Notes under the pieces: generated by a model
Databases searched by the model: none
What the model saw: the letters and a program-made list of their open reading frames with translations, nothing else
Told to the model about the DNA's origin: nothing
From: Homalodisca vitripennis
Lineage: Eukaryota > Arthropoda > Insecta > Hemiptera > Cicadellidae
DNA: 64,000 bases
NCBI RefSeq assembly: GCF_021130785.1
Contig: NC_060214.1
Location: forward strand, 7,937,001-8,001,000
Direction: 5' to 3'
Translations under genes and position numbers: made by a program
Shown: piece by piece, positions 63,801 to 64,000 of the stretch
Layout of the letters: the number at the start of each line of letters is the position of its first letter
Position numbering within the stretch: the stretch's first letter is position 1

Positions 63801-63908
63801 CCTAATAAAAGGCACTTCGGTCATAGTTTGCTAAATCTTATTGAAATCCTCAGGTCTCAAGTACTATCAAGACAAGTGCCTAGTATTAGCCACTCTGGAC
63901 TCAGGAGG
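60817..63908 (+). mobile_element. Decayed piggyBac element, 3.09 kb
   Basis: The left end CCTCCTGAGACCCAGAG and the right end (inverse of CCTCCTGAGTCCAGAG) are terminal inverted repeats. TTAA (60813-60816) precedes the left end and ATAA (63909-63912) follows the right, a degraded TTAA duplication. Subterminal copies of GTGACTAATACTAGGC or its inverse lie near 60866, 60943, 61286, 63634, 63797 and 63875. Confidence 0.85.
61109..63426 (+). pseudogene. piggyBac transposase remnant
   Basis: An acidic N-terminal part (61404-61619: Glu/Asp-rich, DSDPDYHPSTSDSD) ends at a donor-like AAAG/GTAACT. The frame resumes after TTTTCAG at 61792 (basic segment, then EPWRKGIFSP). The catalytic domain follows in several frames: CIDEMMIPFSG (first Asp), then GHVIYIDRYFNT (second Asp), then YNKNMGGVDLIDR (third Asp), then a C-terminal CxxC-containing tail ending CTQCKVYLCLVDGRNCFAKYH. 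Stops at about 62038 and 62188 and a slip at 62730 kill it. A possible first exon starts at ATG 61109. Confidence 0.8.
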
Positions 63909-64000
63909 ATAAATGATAAACAATTGCTTGTACCAGATTATGGTATTTTTAAGAATCCATTGACATTGAAATAATAAAATCTAAGTTTTGAAGTGAAATA
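63909..64000. other. AT-rich flank at the window's right edge
   Basis: Too short to interpret; begins with the degraded right TTAA of the piggyBac insertion. Confidence 0.5.

Overview
The window is AT-rich, repeat-laden animal nuclear DNA, almost certainly from an arthropod and most likely an insect. The evidence is introns with GT-AG borders, many TA- and TTAA-flanked DNA transposons, CR1/jockey-type LINE debris, tRNA- and 5S-derived SINEs, and one host gene whose closest recognisable match is intraflagellar transport protein 43 (IFT43). The species cannot be named from the sequence.

The centrepiece is a complete Polinton/Maverick (adintovirus-like) element of about 18.2 kb at 15669-33851. 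It has near-identical terminal inverted repeats of about 1.09 kb and sits inside a (TA)n microsatellite with a TATATA target duplication. It carries the expected virus-like set: protein-primed family B DNA polymerase, retrovirus-type integrase, A32/FtsK-like packaging ATPase, adenain-like cysteine protease, double-jelly-roll major capsid protein, penton-like minor capsid protein, a DUF8207-like plus parvovirus-type phospholipase A2 virion protein and a coiled-coil fibre-like protein. It also carries accessory genes: Bro-N, two C-x-x-C paralogues, a DUF5679-like zinc ribbon, a zinc-ribbon protein resembling poxvirus-type late factor VLTF3, and a short-repeat protein. Two small ORFs lie inside the TIRs and are therefore present twice.

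Two features of this element stand out. First, nearly every gene begins exactly at a T-rich/TATA-like motif ending in TAAATGG, like a poxvirus late promoter fused to the start codon, and the element also encodes a possible VLTF3-like protein. Second, four core genes (capsid, DUF8207/PLA2, integrase, polymerase N-terminus) are each broken only by a one-base length change in a homopolymer, with no internal nonsense codons. This suggests either a very young element or a sequencing/assembly artefact.

Region by region: 1-15.6 kb is gene-poor, with a 191-bp tandem array, a 211-bp tandem array, several MITEs (Tc1/mariner-like, pogo-like, hAT-like), a tRNA-derived SINE, foldback hairpins and a small GC-rich patch with a CTCF-like motif. 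The Polinton follows at 15.67-33.85 kb. From 33.9 to 41.2 kb there is intergenic DNA with a 54-bp tandem array, LINE and piggyBac fragments and a MITE. From 41.28 to 56.40 kb lies the host gene IFT43 (eight coding exons, 214 aa, + strand), whose introns hold SINEs, LINE fragments, a foldback element and a minisatellite. From 57.33 to 59.98 kb is a decayed Kolobok-type element, and from 60.82 to 63.91 kb a decayed piggyBac element.
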